Positions 36,557 through 45,764 of a DNA stretch of 64,000 nt are shown here, piece by piece. The translations under genes and the position numbers were made by a program. The notes under the pieces are model-generated. The model was not told the origin of the DNA and did not search any database. It saw only the letters and a list, made by a program, of their open reading frames with translations. Each line of letters opens with the position of its first letter. The first letter of the stretch is position 1. This DNA comes from Selaginella moellendorffii (lineage: Eukaryota; Streptophyta; Lycopodiopsida; Selaginellales; Selaginellaceae). The stretch covers positions 499,213-563,212 of the forward strand of contig NW_003314322.1 of assembly GCF_000143415.4 (NCBI RefSeq), read 5' to 3'.

Positions 36557-36608
36557 TGTCGTTAGCCTAGCTATACCAATCCAGGGTTCGAATCCTGGCA
36601 TTGGCACG
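36557..36608 (+). pseudogene. tRNA-like remnant lacking the anticodon arm
   Basis: A 52-nt stretch with an A-box-like TAGCCTAGCTATA, a perfect B box (GGTTCGAATCC), and ends that pair at six of seven positions (GTGTCGT with TTGGCAC, two wobbles). The region between the D- and T-arms is missing. It is probably a tRNA or tRNA-derived SINE relic. Confidence 0.4.
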
Positions 36609-36639
36609 GAGAACCCTAAAATCCGGTACTATGAATGCC

Positions 36640-37110
36640 AGGGGCATTTCGATCTCTCTCCCCCCAGATCGCGGCCACAGCATCGATTCCTCTGAGCAGC
36701 TCCCTCGTCGACGATCTCCTGCGGCAGCGGACGATCGACGCAGCCGCGTGCGTGGAGCTGCTACGTTCTTGCGGTGAGGCCAGAGATGTCTCTCATCGCC
36801 GCTCGTGGCCACTGGTGCCACAGTTTCCTGAGCGATCAGATGTATGTCTGCTGTGGAAGCCTGGTCGATGCAAGAGATTTGCTGCCGGGGCTGGGGCTCC
36901 TCTCGGATGATCAAGGTCTTGTCCATCGATGGCAAGCGCTGCCGAGGCATTCCATCTTCGTCCGGAGCATTCGTCACGGTTCTGAGCGCTTATTCTTCCT
37001 TGGAGGAGCGCTTCATGGTCCGGGGGCTTATCGGCGAGGGTGGATTGGAATCTGGGCTCTTATTTCCCAATGCGGTGATCAATTTCCTACGATTGATCGA
37101 ATCCAAGTTT
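36640..37110 (+). pseudogene. PPR gene relic (N-terminal part, frameshifted)
   Basis: PPR-like words appear in different frames: ACVELLRSCGEARD (the start typical of lycophyte PPR genes), QMYVCCGSLVDARDLL, VTVLSAYSSLEERFM and LFPNAVINF. No frame is intact. This is a decayed copy. Confidence 0.55.
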
Positions 37111-37469
37111 TTGACACACTCCATTAGAGATGGAAGGGAATGGAAACATACGTTCTTCTATGGAGGTGTAGGTCTAAACTCCTTTTGAGCTTGTGAAGGG
37201 GATGGAATCTGTGGCAGTTTTCTTCTTCCAGCACTGTCCATGGATTGTCCAATTCCATCAAATATTGCTGCATTGCATTGCGATGTGATATCATTCCAAA
37301 GCTTCATGAAACATTTTTAGTGTTTTACAATGTGAGGTGACTAATTAAGTCAACAAAGCTGTTGACTTTAGTTTTATTCAACGCGCCAACTACTTCACTC
37401 GCTAGTTAAAAAAAGACGATCAGCGACCTGTACAGGATGAAGTTTGTGGATGCTCGGGGATTACGGCCT

Positions 37470-37860
37470 CGGCCTCGCCCAGGAGGAGGTCGTTCCGGTC
37501 GAAATTCTCGGTAAGTCTGGGCAAAGAAAATTTCCATCAGGACATTTTCTCGATATGAATGATATATCCTACCTGAAGAAGGAACCTGGATTTGAATTTC
37601 AGGGTGGGAGCATCAAATTCTGCAGTCCGTTGGGAGAAAACTGATGAACAATTCTTCCTGGTACCTTGTTCTTCATGACAAGGAGCTCCATGTATGCCAC
37701 CGACCAAAAGAAACCCGAGTATGGAAGACACAAAAAACATTCTAGCGAGTGCCATCTCTTGCTAACAAATTTGAGACACTTTTCATGGCAGACCTTTCAA
37801 CTTATAGCTTTCACAAAGTCCAAGTCAAGGATCTCGTCTCGTTTGTCAAGTTAGTATATA
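37470..37860 (+). repeat. Decayed gene fragment, copy 1 of a dispersed repeat
   Basis: About 390 bp that align well with 39150-39530, from GGTCGAAATTCTCGG to GTCCAAGTCAAG. The shared reading is YLVLHDKELHV...KETRVWKTQK, broken by stops. I do not recognise the source gene; an F-box/kelch type is possible. Confidence 0.6.
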
Positions 37861-37888
37861 AAGCCCAAAAACTCGTATTAAGCGCAAG

Positions 37889-37961
37889 CTCTCAATAGCG
37901 TAGTGGATCAGCGCATCAGACTTCGGATCTGAAGGTTGTGGGTCGAATTCCACCGTGGTCG
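37889..37961 (+). pseudogene. tRNA-Arg(TCG), damaged
   Basis: The D arm (TAGCGTAGTGGATCAGCGC) and a well-paired anticodon arm (TCAGA-CTTCGGA-TCTGA, anticodon TCG) match plant tRNA-Arg. The T loop reads GTCGAATT instead of GTTCGAAT. The 5' acceptor strand does not pair with GTGGTCG at the 3' end. It is probably a pseudogene. Confidence 0.55.
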
Positions 37962-38049
37962 TGTTTTGTCAGTAACTCAAATAGTTCAAATCAAGTCGAA
38001 CAAGTTGCTAATAATTGAGTACTCCCAGCGAGACAATATCGCTGATACT

Positions 38050-38900
38050 ATATTTTCACCATGATGAGAGGAAGACCGTAGCCGGCGATACGATGGCGAC
38101 AATCGAAACCGGAAGCGCTGGAGAATGGTGGCAAGGCGATCTTGGCTTCGATGAGTGCAAAGGCTTGGCCAACACACGCGCGGGGGTCAAGCGACAAGGC
38201 CAGGAACGCGTTCGAGTGCTTGCACGCTCCATCCTTGAAGCGCTCCGGATTGAAGTCGTGGGTGTCGTGATGACTGGAATGGAGACCGCAGTTCCCTTTG
38301 GGACGAGGATGCGAAGATGAACACCACCCACCGGTGGTTGGAGAGTTTCGTGGAGATCTATACAAGAATCTTGAAACTTCAAAGCAACGCAAAACCTTAC
38401 CAGCTTAAGCTTGCTGATTGAATTGGCTTCTGGAGTGGCACCGTTGCAGACTTCCTGAGCTTCGACGCAAGCGCGCTCTGCCATTCCAAAACCAACAGCA
38501 CAGCATTGACCAGGTGAGGAGACTACGTCGTCTTGTGGCCAGCAAAGAAAGTCTTGCACTCCTCCATCACGGGGAGAGAACGAAGAAAGAAAAACTTTAC
38601 CGTATTCCTTGGACCACTGGTGGCATCACATGCTCCACAATGTCGTGATTCAAGCCTGTCATGTCCCGCTCCTTGGCACTGTCTCTCATCTTCATCCCCT
38701 TGCCGAAAGTCCTTGACGGCCCCTGGATTCTGGCTTCGAATCCTTGCGTCGAGCGATCTTGGCTCCAGCCAAAACCTGGTTATGATCGATCGCCATAGCT
38801 TCGCAACCAGTGTTAGCGCAGCGTGCCCGTCCATATCGTGGAATGCCTGCCGGCCCATTGGATCGCACAATATATTGTACAGGAACTTTCATAGAAACCC
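38050..38900 (-). pseudogene. Cytochrome P450 relic (CYP72-clan-like)
   Basis: Minus-strand fragments in shifting frames spell P450 landmarks. These are AKERDMTGLNHDIVEHVMPP, the I-helix MEECKTFFAGHKTT (stop after), LHETLQPPVGGVHLRILVPK, HDTHDFNPERFKDGACKHSN, the heme loop SLDPRACVGQAFALIEAKIA and FRFRLSPSY. The heme-ligand Cys is in PRACVGQ, but PFSLGPR has become ALSLDPR. Several stops and frameshifts make it nonfunctional. Confidence 0.8.
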
Positions 38901-39149
38901 CCAAAGTTTTTCTAGAAAATCAGAACGATTCCTCGGGTTTTTTGTGAATGAAATTTTATTTTGTGAATTGATTTAGCATACTGGTAATTTCTTTTTCTTG
39001 CACATAACAAGATGGAGGGGGAGGAGCATCAATTGTTGCTGTATTACATTCCATCGCATCTTTGGTGGGATTATTGCTTTGAGGGGCGAGGTAAAACACA
39101 CCATGGTCGCCTTGGAACAATGGGAGTGGTCACCGTTATCAGGGATTTC

Positions 39150-39530
39150 CGCCTCGGGGAGGAGGAGAGCGTTTTGGTCGAAATTCTCGGTATGCTGGTG
39201 GGGACAATTCTCGTTGTGAATCATATCCTACCTGAAGAAGGAACCTTGACTTGAATTTCATGGTTGGAGCATCAAATTCTGCAGTCCATTATTTAGAGAA
39301 AACTGATGAAAAATTCTTCCTCGTACCTTGTTCTTCATGAAAAGGAGCTCCATGTATACCACCGATCAAAAGAAATCCGAGTATGCAGGACACAAAAAAA
39401 ATTCTTACGAGTGTCATCTCTTGCTACTTCGAACATTTGAGACCTCCATTCAAGTTTTTCAAAGCAGACTCAGAAGGTCCAAGTCAAGTATCTCGTCTCG
39501 TTCAAGCTGGCAAATAAAGACCAAAAGTTT
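39150..39530 (+). repeat. Decayed gene fragment, copy 2 of a dispersed repeat
   Basis: Direct-orientation relative of 37470-37860, with scattered substitutions and small indels. Both copies have lost the frame. Confidence 0.6.
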
Positions 39531-39680
39531 GAAACCACGGGCGGGCTTTTGGTTTATTTATGGGCACTGTTTGCTTGCGATCATCGAGATTCTGGATATT
39601 AACGAGGTCCGCTAAAAAAGAGAGTTTTGAGTTTAAGGTTTACTCTGAAAAGGCTCCTTAAATCCACACCTTTTTCCGTG

Positions 39681-39690
39681 GTTATATAAG
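39681..39690 (+). promoter_or_regulatory. TATA box before a small ORF
   Basis: GTTATATAAG lies 30-40 bp before the ATG at 39721. It is a good TATA match in otherwise plain sequence. Confidence 0.5.
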
Positions 39691-39720
39691 CTTGCCACAG
39701 CTGCGAGTCATATTGTGGGT

Positions 39721-39993
39721 ATGGAGCAAGAGAATTGGAAGGTTTTGCCAACACCGGAGCAAATTATGGAGAGGCGGCGCCTTTGGATACAGCGAAACCG
39801 AGCTGACTATTTGGAAGAGATTGGCGGGGAAACAGAGAACGACGATGTGAAGCTGGAGAAACATTCTCCCGTGGCTTCAAACTCCTCTAAGAGAATTGAC
39901 GAGGAAAAAGAAGATGCTTGTCTAGAAGGCCACAACAGTAGTAGTAACAGACTTCTTTGGTGGTTTTGTGATTCTTTGTTTTATCCTATATAG
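39721..39993 (+). CDS. Small charged ORF, 90 residues, unidentified
   Basis: Begins MEQENWKVLPTPEQIMERRR. It continues as a Glu/Lys-rich helix-prone segment (YLEEIGGETENDDVKLEKHS) and ends LLWWFCDSLFYPI. A TATA box sits just upstream, which is the main reason to list it. Codon use is plain, there is no known domain, and it may be a fragment of a larger lost gene. Confidence 0.35.
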   Translation: MEQENWKVLPTPEQIMERRRLWIQRNRADYLEEIGGETENDDVKLEKHSPVASNSSKRIDEEKEDACLEGHNSSSNRLLWWFCDSLFYPI

Positions 39994-40107
39994 TTTGTAT
40001 TTGTTTTCTTGGAAACAAATGTTAAAAGGAATATAAAGTTTTCTTACTCCCAGAGATAATTCCAACTTGTAAAAGGTGCTTAGGAACAAACATGTTTCAT
40101 ATCTAAT

Positions 40108-40180
40108 GATCTCATGGCCCAATGGACAAGGCGCTGGTCTACGGAACCAGAGATTCTGGGTTCGATCCCCAGTGAGGTCG
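40108..40180 (+). tRNA. tRNA-Arg(ACG)
   Basis: A 73-nt cloverleaf. Acceptor GATCTCA pairs with TGAGGTC (one G-T), with discriminator G. D arm is TGGCCCAATGGACAAGGCG. Anticodon arm is CTGGT-CTACGGA-ACCAG with anticodon ACG. T arm is CTGGG-TTCGATC-CCCAG. No intron and no encoded CCA. All internal promoter boxes are intact. Confidence 0.95.
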
Positions 40181-40253
40181 GGTCGTTAAAGATGAATCTT
40201 TGATCATGCATTCGTGGATAGCAGTAACAAACACGACCAAGGAAAACCAAGCA

Positions 40254-40454
40254 ATGGCATTGACGAGCGCAGTATTCCTTTTAGTTTTGATCAGTGGTCC
40301 ACATTATACTTGTGCTTCTTTCCATTCACAAGGTATTGAAATTATTTGATCTTTCTTACCTTCTTCTTCCTCAAAACTGCGATGGAATGTCCTCCACTGC
40401 CCGGCTATCAGACCCCAGCCATCAACTCGCCCTCCGCGCGGGGTCAATCCATAG
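40254..40454 (+). pseudogene. Candidate secreted-peptide gene with an in-frame stop
   Basis: The ATG opens a signal-peptide-like leader (MALTSAVFLLVLISGPHYTC) and runs to TGA at 40347. After that stop the same frame continues and ends IRPQPSTRPPRGVNP and stop. That tail matches the intact gene at 41935-42147 (RP...T..PP(R/H)G(V/I)NP). Total length is 66 codons against 70. No splice pair I can find removes the TGA in frame, so I call it a pseudogene or a recoded/altered copy. Confidence 0.5.
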
Positions 40455-40528
40455 TAAAACTCTTTCACCTTGTGTATTAGTAAAATGCAATTTGAAACTA
40501 AAAATTCTACCTTAGGGTTTTTGCGGCA

Positions 40529-41715
40529 ATGGCAGTGATGAATGCCGCGGCGTCGTCTCCGTGCTGCTTCAATCCCAGGTGAGAGCTGGATTAGGAATGT
40601 AAGTGAATTCGCATCGGCTGTGGCAGGAGCAGCAGCTGCGAGAAATCGGCAGCGCTATTTTCCAGCCAGTGGCGCCAGGACGAATCTGGGTTCTGCGTCT
40701 CCAGGAGTGCGAATGCGAGGCCGCGCCGAGCAGGGATTTGCCGTGCGCAAGTAACGATGATGCCAATCGGCACTCCCAAAGTGCCTTACAGAACTCCCGG
40801 CGAGGGAACCTGGCAGTTCGTGGATATTTGGAATGTGCTGGTATGCTACTTCGTCTCGTTTTCTTCTTCTTTTGCTTGTCTAGAGTTTGTGCCACTCCGT
40901 GACTTCTTTGCTCCAGTATCGAGAGAGAATCATTTTTATCGGGCAACACATTGACGAGGAGTTTGGCAATCAAGTGCTCGCCACTATGCTCTACTTGGAC
41001 AGCGTTGATTCCAGCAAAGATCTCCATTTCTACATGAGTTGTCCTGGTGGAGACGTAAGCTTCTCGCTTTTCATGAACCTTTCATCTTTTCACTAGTTTC
41101 ATTTGCCAGCTAACTCCTTCCATGGCCATATACGACACAATGGGAAGCGTGAAAAGCCGGATGGGAACGATGGCACTCGGCTATGCGTATAACATCGCTG
41201 GATTCTTACTTGCGGCTGGAGAAAAGGTTGAGTTTCTTCTGATTTCTTTCAACGCCATAAATTCCGTGCCTTGACCAGGGAATGCGAACCTCCATGCCTC
41301 TGACGAGAATTGCTATACAACCGCCTCAAGGAGCTGCTCGTGGAAAAGTGAGAGCCTTTGCATTGATCATCCAATTGTCGTTTTAGATCTGAGCGTTGTT
41401 TTCTGCAGGCAGCCGACATTCAAAACGAGGCTAAAGAACTATCTCGAGTTCGAGATTATCTCTTCAAGCAACTGGCTGTGAAAACTGGGCATCCAGAAGA
41501 AAAGGTAATCTGAGAAGCATAGCATTTACGCAGCCACGCATTTGTCTGATGCTTGTATCGAAATGCTGTTGCAGATTCACAAAGACTTTAGCAGGATAAA
41601 AAGGTTTTCTGCGCAAGAGGCTCTAGACTATGGCCTGATTGACAAAATCATAAGGCCTCCCACGGTCAAACCAGATGCAAGCTCCAAGGGCGAGGCCGGT
41701 CGTGGCATCGGCTGA
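40529..41715 (+). CDS. CLPR2: ClpR2, inactive ClpP-like subunit of the plastid Clp protease
   Basis: A non-catalytic subunit of the chloroplast ClpPR core. Seven exons (40529-40578, 40627-40840, 40917-41054, 41110-41226, 41279-41347, 41409-41504, 41575-41715) give 274 residues. A transit-peptide-like Ser/Arg-rich leader precedes MMPIGTPKVPYRTPGEGTWQ. Then come YRERIIFIGQHIDEEFGNQV, LATMLYLDSVD, CPGGDLTPSMAIYDTM, GYAYNIAGFLLAAGEKG, IAIQPPQGAARG, IQNEAKELSRVRDYLFKQLA, KDFSRIKRFSAQEALDYGLI and DKIIRPP. The catalytic Ser (in a G-x-A-S-S context in ClpP) is replaced in GYAYN, and the catalytic His is replaced by Gln in RIAIQPP, as expected for ClpR. A TTAGGGTTTT box lies just before the ATG. Confidence 0.94.
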
Positions 41716-41934
41716 AAGCTTGATGATTATCTTTTTCATTTCATGTTGCATACGTGGCAGCTGGCTCAATTGACGTATTGTGCGCGTTTAAACTTCGCCT
41801 TAATCAAACGTGGAAAATGCGAGGAGTGGACTTTCACTCTGTATAGACGGCAGAAACTCTGTTTCCATGACATCATATTGACTTGCATGCTCTGAATAAA
41901 ATGTGGAGAGCACAAGGCGCAATTCACCCAGCGA

Positions 41935-42147
41935 ATGGCATTCATAAGAATGATAATGGTTTACCTTTTGATCGGATTTTTCTTCATCTATGACGCTTCT
42001 CAAGGTTCGCTAGGTGATTTCTTTGTTAGTCCTGTGAAATCAAGTGAAATGGCAGCTACTCATGACAGTTCGGTGATGAGACGCAATTACCCACAGTTTC
42101 GACCACCCTGGCACGTCACTAGCCCACCGCACGGGATCAATCCATAG
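41935..42147 (+). CDS. Candidate small secreted peptide precursor, 70 residues
   Basis: The ATG is followed by a hydrophobic leader (FIRMIMVYLLIGFFFIYDAS), a variable middle, and a C-terminal tail RRNYPQFRPPWHVTSPPHGI then NP and stop. A leader, a variable spacer and a Pro-rich end with FRP and SPP.G(I/V) make the outline of post-translationally modified peptide hormones such as CEP. The match to any named family is loose. A related tail occurs at 40254-40454 on the other side of CLPR2. TPST is encoded in this window, but it requires a Tyr in an acidic context, and the NYPQF tyrosine lacks one. Confidence 0.5.
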   Translation: MAFIRMIMVYLLIGFFFIYDASQGSLGDFFVSPVKSSEMAATHDSSVMRRNYPQFRPPWHVTSPPHGINP

Positions 42148-42845
42148 TAGCACGAGAATGAAATGTATACCGTAGCTAAAGGCCATCCCATATGAGTGTG
42201 GACTCTTTGATCTCGTTTTATTTGAAGGTGCAATTTTCATAGCTGAAAATATGCTCTACAAACTGAAGTCTTAGCTTTGATTTTGGAGTGAAACAATTTG
42301 TGATAGATTTGAAAATGTTAGAAACAGTTTTAGACGACCTGATCATTTAATATTTCTTGAACATTAGACTCCAGACTCATGACCTCTGCTCCTGGGCTCT
42401 TGGACTATATGTAACTTATACTTCTCCCTGATGGCGTTTTAAACCCAGATTGAAACTATCACTTTCACTGTACTCCCAGCTTTGGCTGGCGAGTTAGACT
42501 TTCTTGAAGTTTTGACTTGCAATGTTCCAACTGGGGAGCAAACCACAGAAGAAATGAAATTAGCCAGAGATTTTGGTGTTTCTTGTAATGGGATTGATTG
42601 TATTTGTTAGTGGTGAAAATTTTGTTAAAATCCTTTTTTAACAAAAAAAACCTATATCTGCTTGAAGATAATTTAAAACTAAAAACCTGACGATGATTTT
42701 GAACTGCGAATCAGACAATTCTAATCGCATATTTCTTGTGCTTTCCAGGAAACTAGTCCATCACGAATTTTGATCCCCCACGATCCATATTATATTAAAC
42801 AAATTGTTGAACATTTTGCAGAAAAGCCTAGTGATTTTGATATGG
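42148..42845. other. AT-rich intergenic sequence
   Basis: About 700 bp of plain AT-rich DNA with no supported gene, RNA or repeat. Confidence 0.4.
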
Positions 42846-45455
42846 TTACGCTGATCTTGTGGCCGCGTCGCAAGGCTTCCATACAGTGTACGTATTCGAG
42901 AGTTGCACGTAACTTGCAGCATTTTCTGGTTCTAGCTCGATCAACCTCTGTGCTGCATGTTTTGCAACTTTGACATTGCCATGAACTCTGGAAGAACCAA
43001 GCAGAGAACTCCATAGCACCGAGTCTGGCTGCACGGTCATCTTCTTGACGAGGGCCTCCGCTTCGTTCAGCCAACCCGATCGTCCCAAGAGATCAATAAG
43101 GCAGCCATAGTGCTCAATACCAGCGGCCAGACCAAGCTCCTGAGTCATGGCTATGAAGAAGTAGCAAGCGTCCTCTACAATGCCCGCATGGCTGCACGCC
43201 GAGAGCACATTTATGAAAGTCACTTCATCCGGCTTGACGCCTTCCTGTTGCATCCTCTCGAAGATCTTCCGGGCATGCTCCATCTCCCCGTGCTGAGCGT
43301 ATCCAGTTATTACGGCCGTCCAGGAGTTCACCATGGTCTTGTCGTCCATGGCTTCGAAGATCCGCCGTGCAAGCTTGAGGCTCCCACACTTGCCATAGAA
43401 GTTGATGAGAGAGCTCTGGACGAGGGGGGTCGAGGAGCAGCCAGCTTCGGCGATGGTGGCGTGAATTGCCTTTCCAACAGGCAGAGTTGCAAGGCTCGAG
43501 CAGGAAGTGAGAGCCGCGACGAAGGTGGTGGGGCTTGGCTTCATGCCTTCGAGGAGGATCCGGTGGTAAAGCTCGAGAGATTTTCTCCACAGGCCGAGCT
43601 GGGAGTATGCTGACACCATTACCGTCCCGGCTATCACGTCCCAGCAATCATCCAGCTCCTCGAATGTCTTCTCGACGTCTTGCAAGCTCCCGGACTTCCC
43701 AAACAGGTTGAGCAACGCGTTCTTCACGGCAAAGTCCGGCTCGTGTCCACTTTGAGCCACCAAGGAGCGAACCAGTGCTACTTCCTCGGCTGGCAGAGCT
43801 TGCGAATTTGCGCAGGCGTTGAGAACCGTGACGAGCGTGACTTTGTTCGGTTTGGTACCATCCAGCAGCATCTGCTTGAAGAGATGCAATGCTGCTCTCG
43901 AGTTTCCAGCGTCGGAGTATCCTCCGATGATAGCAGTCCAGAGAACGACGCCCCTCCGCGAGTGCTTGGCAAAGATCCTGTGAGCTTCTTCCAGCCCTCC
44001 ACACTTGCAGTACATATCAACGAGAGCGCTGACGACGACATCAGTGGATTCGTAACCGGTTCCAACGAGGTTGGCATGAATCATCCGTCCTCGCTCCAAG
44101 AAACTCTCGCTGCAAGCGTTGAGAACCGTGGTAAAGGTGACGTTCGTGGGACGCAAGCCTTCCAGCTGCATCCGGTGGTACAACTCAAAGGCAAGGTCGC
44201 AGTAGCCATTGACAGAGTACGCTGCGATCAAGCTGTTCCAGGATACAACATCCTTGCGCGGCATCGTCTCGAAAGTCGTCCTGGCATCGCCCAAGCTCGC
44301 GCACCTCCCATACATGCTGACCAGGGCGTTCCGGACTTGAGCTTCGTTCTCCCGGCTGCCGCTCGTCGCGAAGCTCTCCTCAACGTTGGAGTGGATCAGC
44401 CTCGCGGTGTACAAGTCGACTGGTCCCGTGCAAGCGTTCATGATTGAGAGAAAGGCAACGTCGTTTGGAAGCTGGCCATCGAGCTGCATTCTCCGGTAGA
44501 GCCGAAGAGCTTCCGAGTTGAGCCCCGCGAGCGTGTACCCGGAGATGATGGCGTTCCAGGAGATCACGTCTTTTGAGGCGCACGAATCCTCGAACACGCT
44601 CCTGGCGGTGGTAAGTTGGCCTCCGTTTCCATACATGCTCACCAATGCGTTGCAAACAACAGTCTCGCAGGACACTCCCAGGCTGACGATCCTCTCGTGC
44701 ATCTCCTTGACGATGCTGCTGGCGATGGTGGCCGGATCGCTGCACGCGTTGAGGATGGTGACGAGAGTGAAGGCGTCGGGTTTCATCCCCTCGAGCTCCA
44801 TCCGCCGGTAGACCCCGAGAGCTTCCGTGAAGCCCGAGCAAGACGCATAGGCGGCGATGAGAGTGTTCCAGGAGATCACGTCGGGCTGCCAGAGGCTCGC
44901 GAAGGCCACGCAAGCGTCGTCGAGGCACCCACACTTTGCGTAGAGATCCACAAGCGAGTTCCCCACCCGTGGGATGGCGTCGAATCCTTTCTCTAGCACG
45001 TAAGTGTGCATCTCTCTCCCTTGATCAAGAGCTCTAAACTTCGCGCAGCAGTTGAGCAGGGTGACGAAGGTGATGCTGTCCGCGAAAACTCCCTGGAGCA
45101 GCATCTCTCGAAACACTAGGAGTGCTGGTTGCAAATGCCCTTTCTGTGCAAATGCTGCTATCAGCCTTGTCCAAGTGATCACGTCTCTCTCGTGGAGCCG
45201 CGAGAAGAGATTCCATGCGTCCCAGACACTGCCACAGCTGAGGTACCTGTGGACGATGGCGCTGCTCAGAAAGAGATCGTCGCCAAGCCCGTGCTCGACA
45301 ATCCTGGTGTGAACTTCCAGCACGGATTTCTTGGAGGTGCATTCCTTGATTGCTGTGGCGAGCGACTTTGCGTCCAGGGAGAGAGAAGAAGTTGCCAGGC
45401 AGCGCGTGCCAATCTCAGTCGTCGTCGCGATCATCGCCGGGCAGCGACGACGCAT
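42846..45455 (-). CDS. PLS-type pentatricopeptide repeat protein without DYW end
   Basis: An intronless gene. The frame is open to 45665, but I start it at the Met before RRRCPAMIATTTEIGTRCLA, giving 869 residues; a Met seven codons later (45434) would also suit an organelle-targeting leader. Some twenty PPR motifs follow, for example DVITWTRLIAAFAQKGHLQP, DVISWNTLIAAYASCSGFTE, DVVSWNSLIAAYSVNGYCDL and VNSWTAVITGYAQHGEMEHA. The E1-like end is EHYGCLIDLLGRSGWLNEAE, then VLWSSLLGSSRVHGNVKVAK. It stops soon after ASYVQLSNTYTVWKPC, so the E2/DYW end is absent. It should bind organellar RNA, and RNA editing would need a DYW partner. The 5' flank overlaps a relic of a second PPR gene. Confidence 0.88.
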   Translation of the reverse strand: MRRRCPAMIATTTEIGTRCLATSSLSLDAKSLATAIKECTSKKSVLEVHTRIVEHGLGDDLFLSSAIVHRYLSCGSVWDAWNLFSRLHERDVITWTRLIAAFAQKGHLQPALLVFREMLLQGVFADSITFVTLLNCCAKFRALDQGREMHTYVLEKGFDAIPRVGNSLVDLYAKCGCLDDACVAFASLWQPDVISWNTLIAAYASCSGFTEALGVYRRMELEGMKPDAFTLVTILNACSDPATIASSIVKEMHERIVSLGVSCETVVCNALVSMYGNGGQLTTARSVFEDSCASKDVISWNAIISGYTLAGLNSEALRLYRRMQLDGQLPNDVAFLSIMNACTGPVDLYTARLIHSNVEESFATSGSRENEAQVRNALVSMYGRCASLGDARTTFETMPRKDVVSWNSLIAAYSVNGYCDLAFELYHRMQLEGLRPTNVTFTTVLNACSESFLERGRMIHANLVGTGYESTDVVVSALVDMYCKCGGLEEAHRIFAKHSRRGVVLWTAIIGGYSDAGNSRAALHLFKQMLLDGTKPNKVTLVTVLNACANSQALPAEEVALVRSLVAQSGHEPDFAVKNALLNLFGKSGSLQDVEKTFEELDDCWDVIAGTVMVSAYSQLGLWRKSLELYHRILLEGMKPSPTTFVAALTSCSSLATLPVGKAIHATIAEAGCSSTPLVQSSLINFYGKCGSLKLARRIFEAMDDKTMVNSWTAVITGYAQHGEMEHARKIFERMQQEGVKPDEVTFINVLSACSHAGIVEDACYFFIAMTQELGLAAGIEHYGCLIDLLGRSGWLNEAEALVKKMTVQPDSVLWSSLLGSSRVHGNVKVAKHAAQRLIELEPENAASYVQLSNTYTVWKPCDAATRSA

Positions 45456-45469
45456 TCTTCGCTCCTTTG

Positions 45470-45715
45470 CCTGCCATGCTCCCTCCCTCTCTTTAGGGCG
45501 CGGTGCTCCAGAGATTTGGGAAGTATCGTCTTGGGTCGCCTTGGATTCCCCTGGAGAGAGCCATGAGTAGTTGCATTGATCCCTCCAACGCGCGGGGAGG
45601 TCTTCCCGGAGGTCACCCTCTAGATCTACACCCGGCTGATGGCTTTTTCGGGCACCAGGATCCACGAGTAAATCTCTGGAAGGACCAAGTCATTCCTTTC
45701 AAAGAACATACATAG
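45470..45715 (+). pseudogene. Truncated 5' end of a PPR-DYW gene (paralogue of the 50.4-kb gene)
   Basis: Reads ERAMSSCIDPSNARG, which matches ERAMSTCIDPSNN at 50466-50510. DNA similarity runs from TTTGCCTGCCATGCTCC through ATCACCCTCTA-like and CAGGATCCACGAG-AAATCTCT to about 45710. An internal deletion and a frameshift destroy the frame, and nothing of the repeat region remains. Confidence 0.75.
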
Positions 45716-45733
45716 ATTCCATTGATAACTACT

Positions 45734-45764
45734 TATATAAGAGGCCCTTTAATCTAGGGTTTGG
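45734..45764 (+). promoter_or_regulatory. TATA box and telo-box before the orphan gene
   Basis: TTATATAA (45734-45740) is followed by CTAGGGTTTGG ending at the ATG. The TATA-ATG gap of about 25-30 bp leaves little or no 5' leader, so translation may begin at the next Met (residue 30) in some transcripts. Confidence 0.5.

Noticed and set aside
36557-36608. A functional tRNA gene.
   Set aside because: The B box is perfect, but there is no anticodon arm and only 52 nt between the acceptor ends.
40254-40454. A splice that would remove the TGA at 40347 and restore a full peptide precursor.
   Set aside because: The only good donor (40333) and the only fitting acceptor (ending 40411) define a 79-bp intron, which breaks the frame before the conserved tail.
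45455-45665. The extra 70 N-terminal codons of the minus-strand PPR frame (up to 45665).
   Set aside because: This part is antisense to the relic of the paired PPR gene; it is charged, lacks targeting character and is likely a chance open frame.
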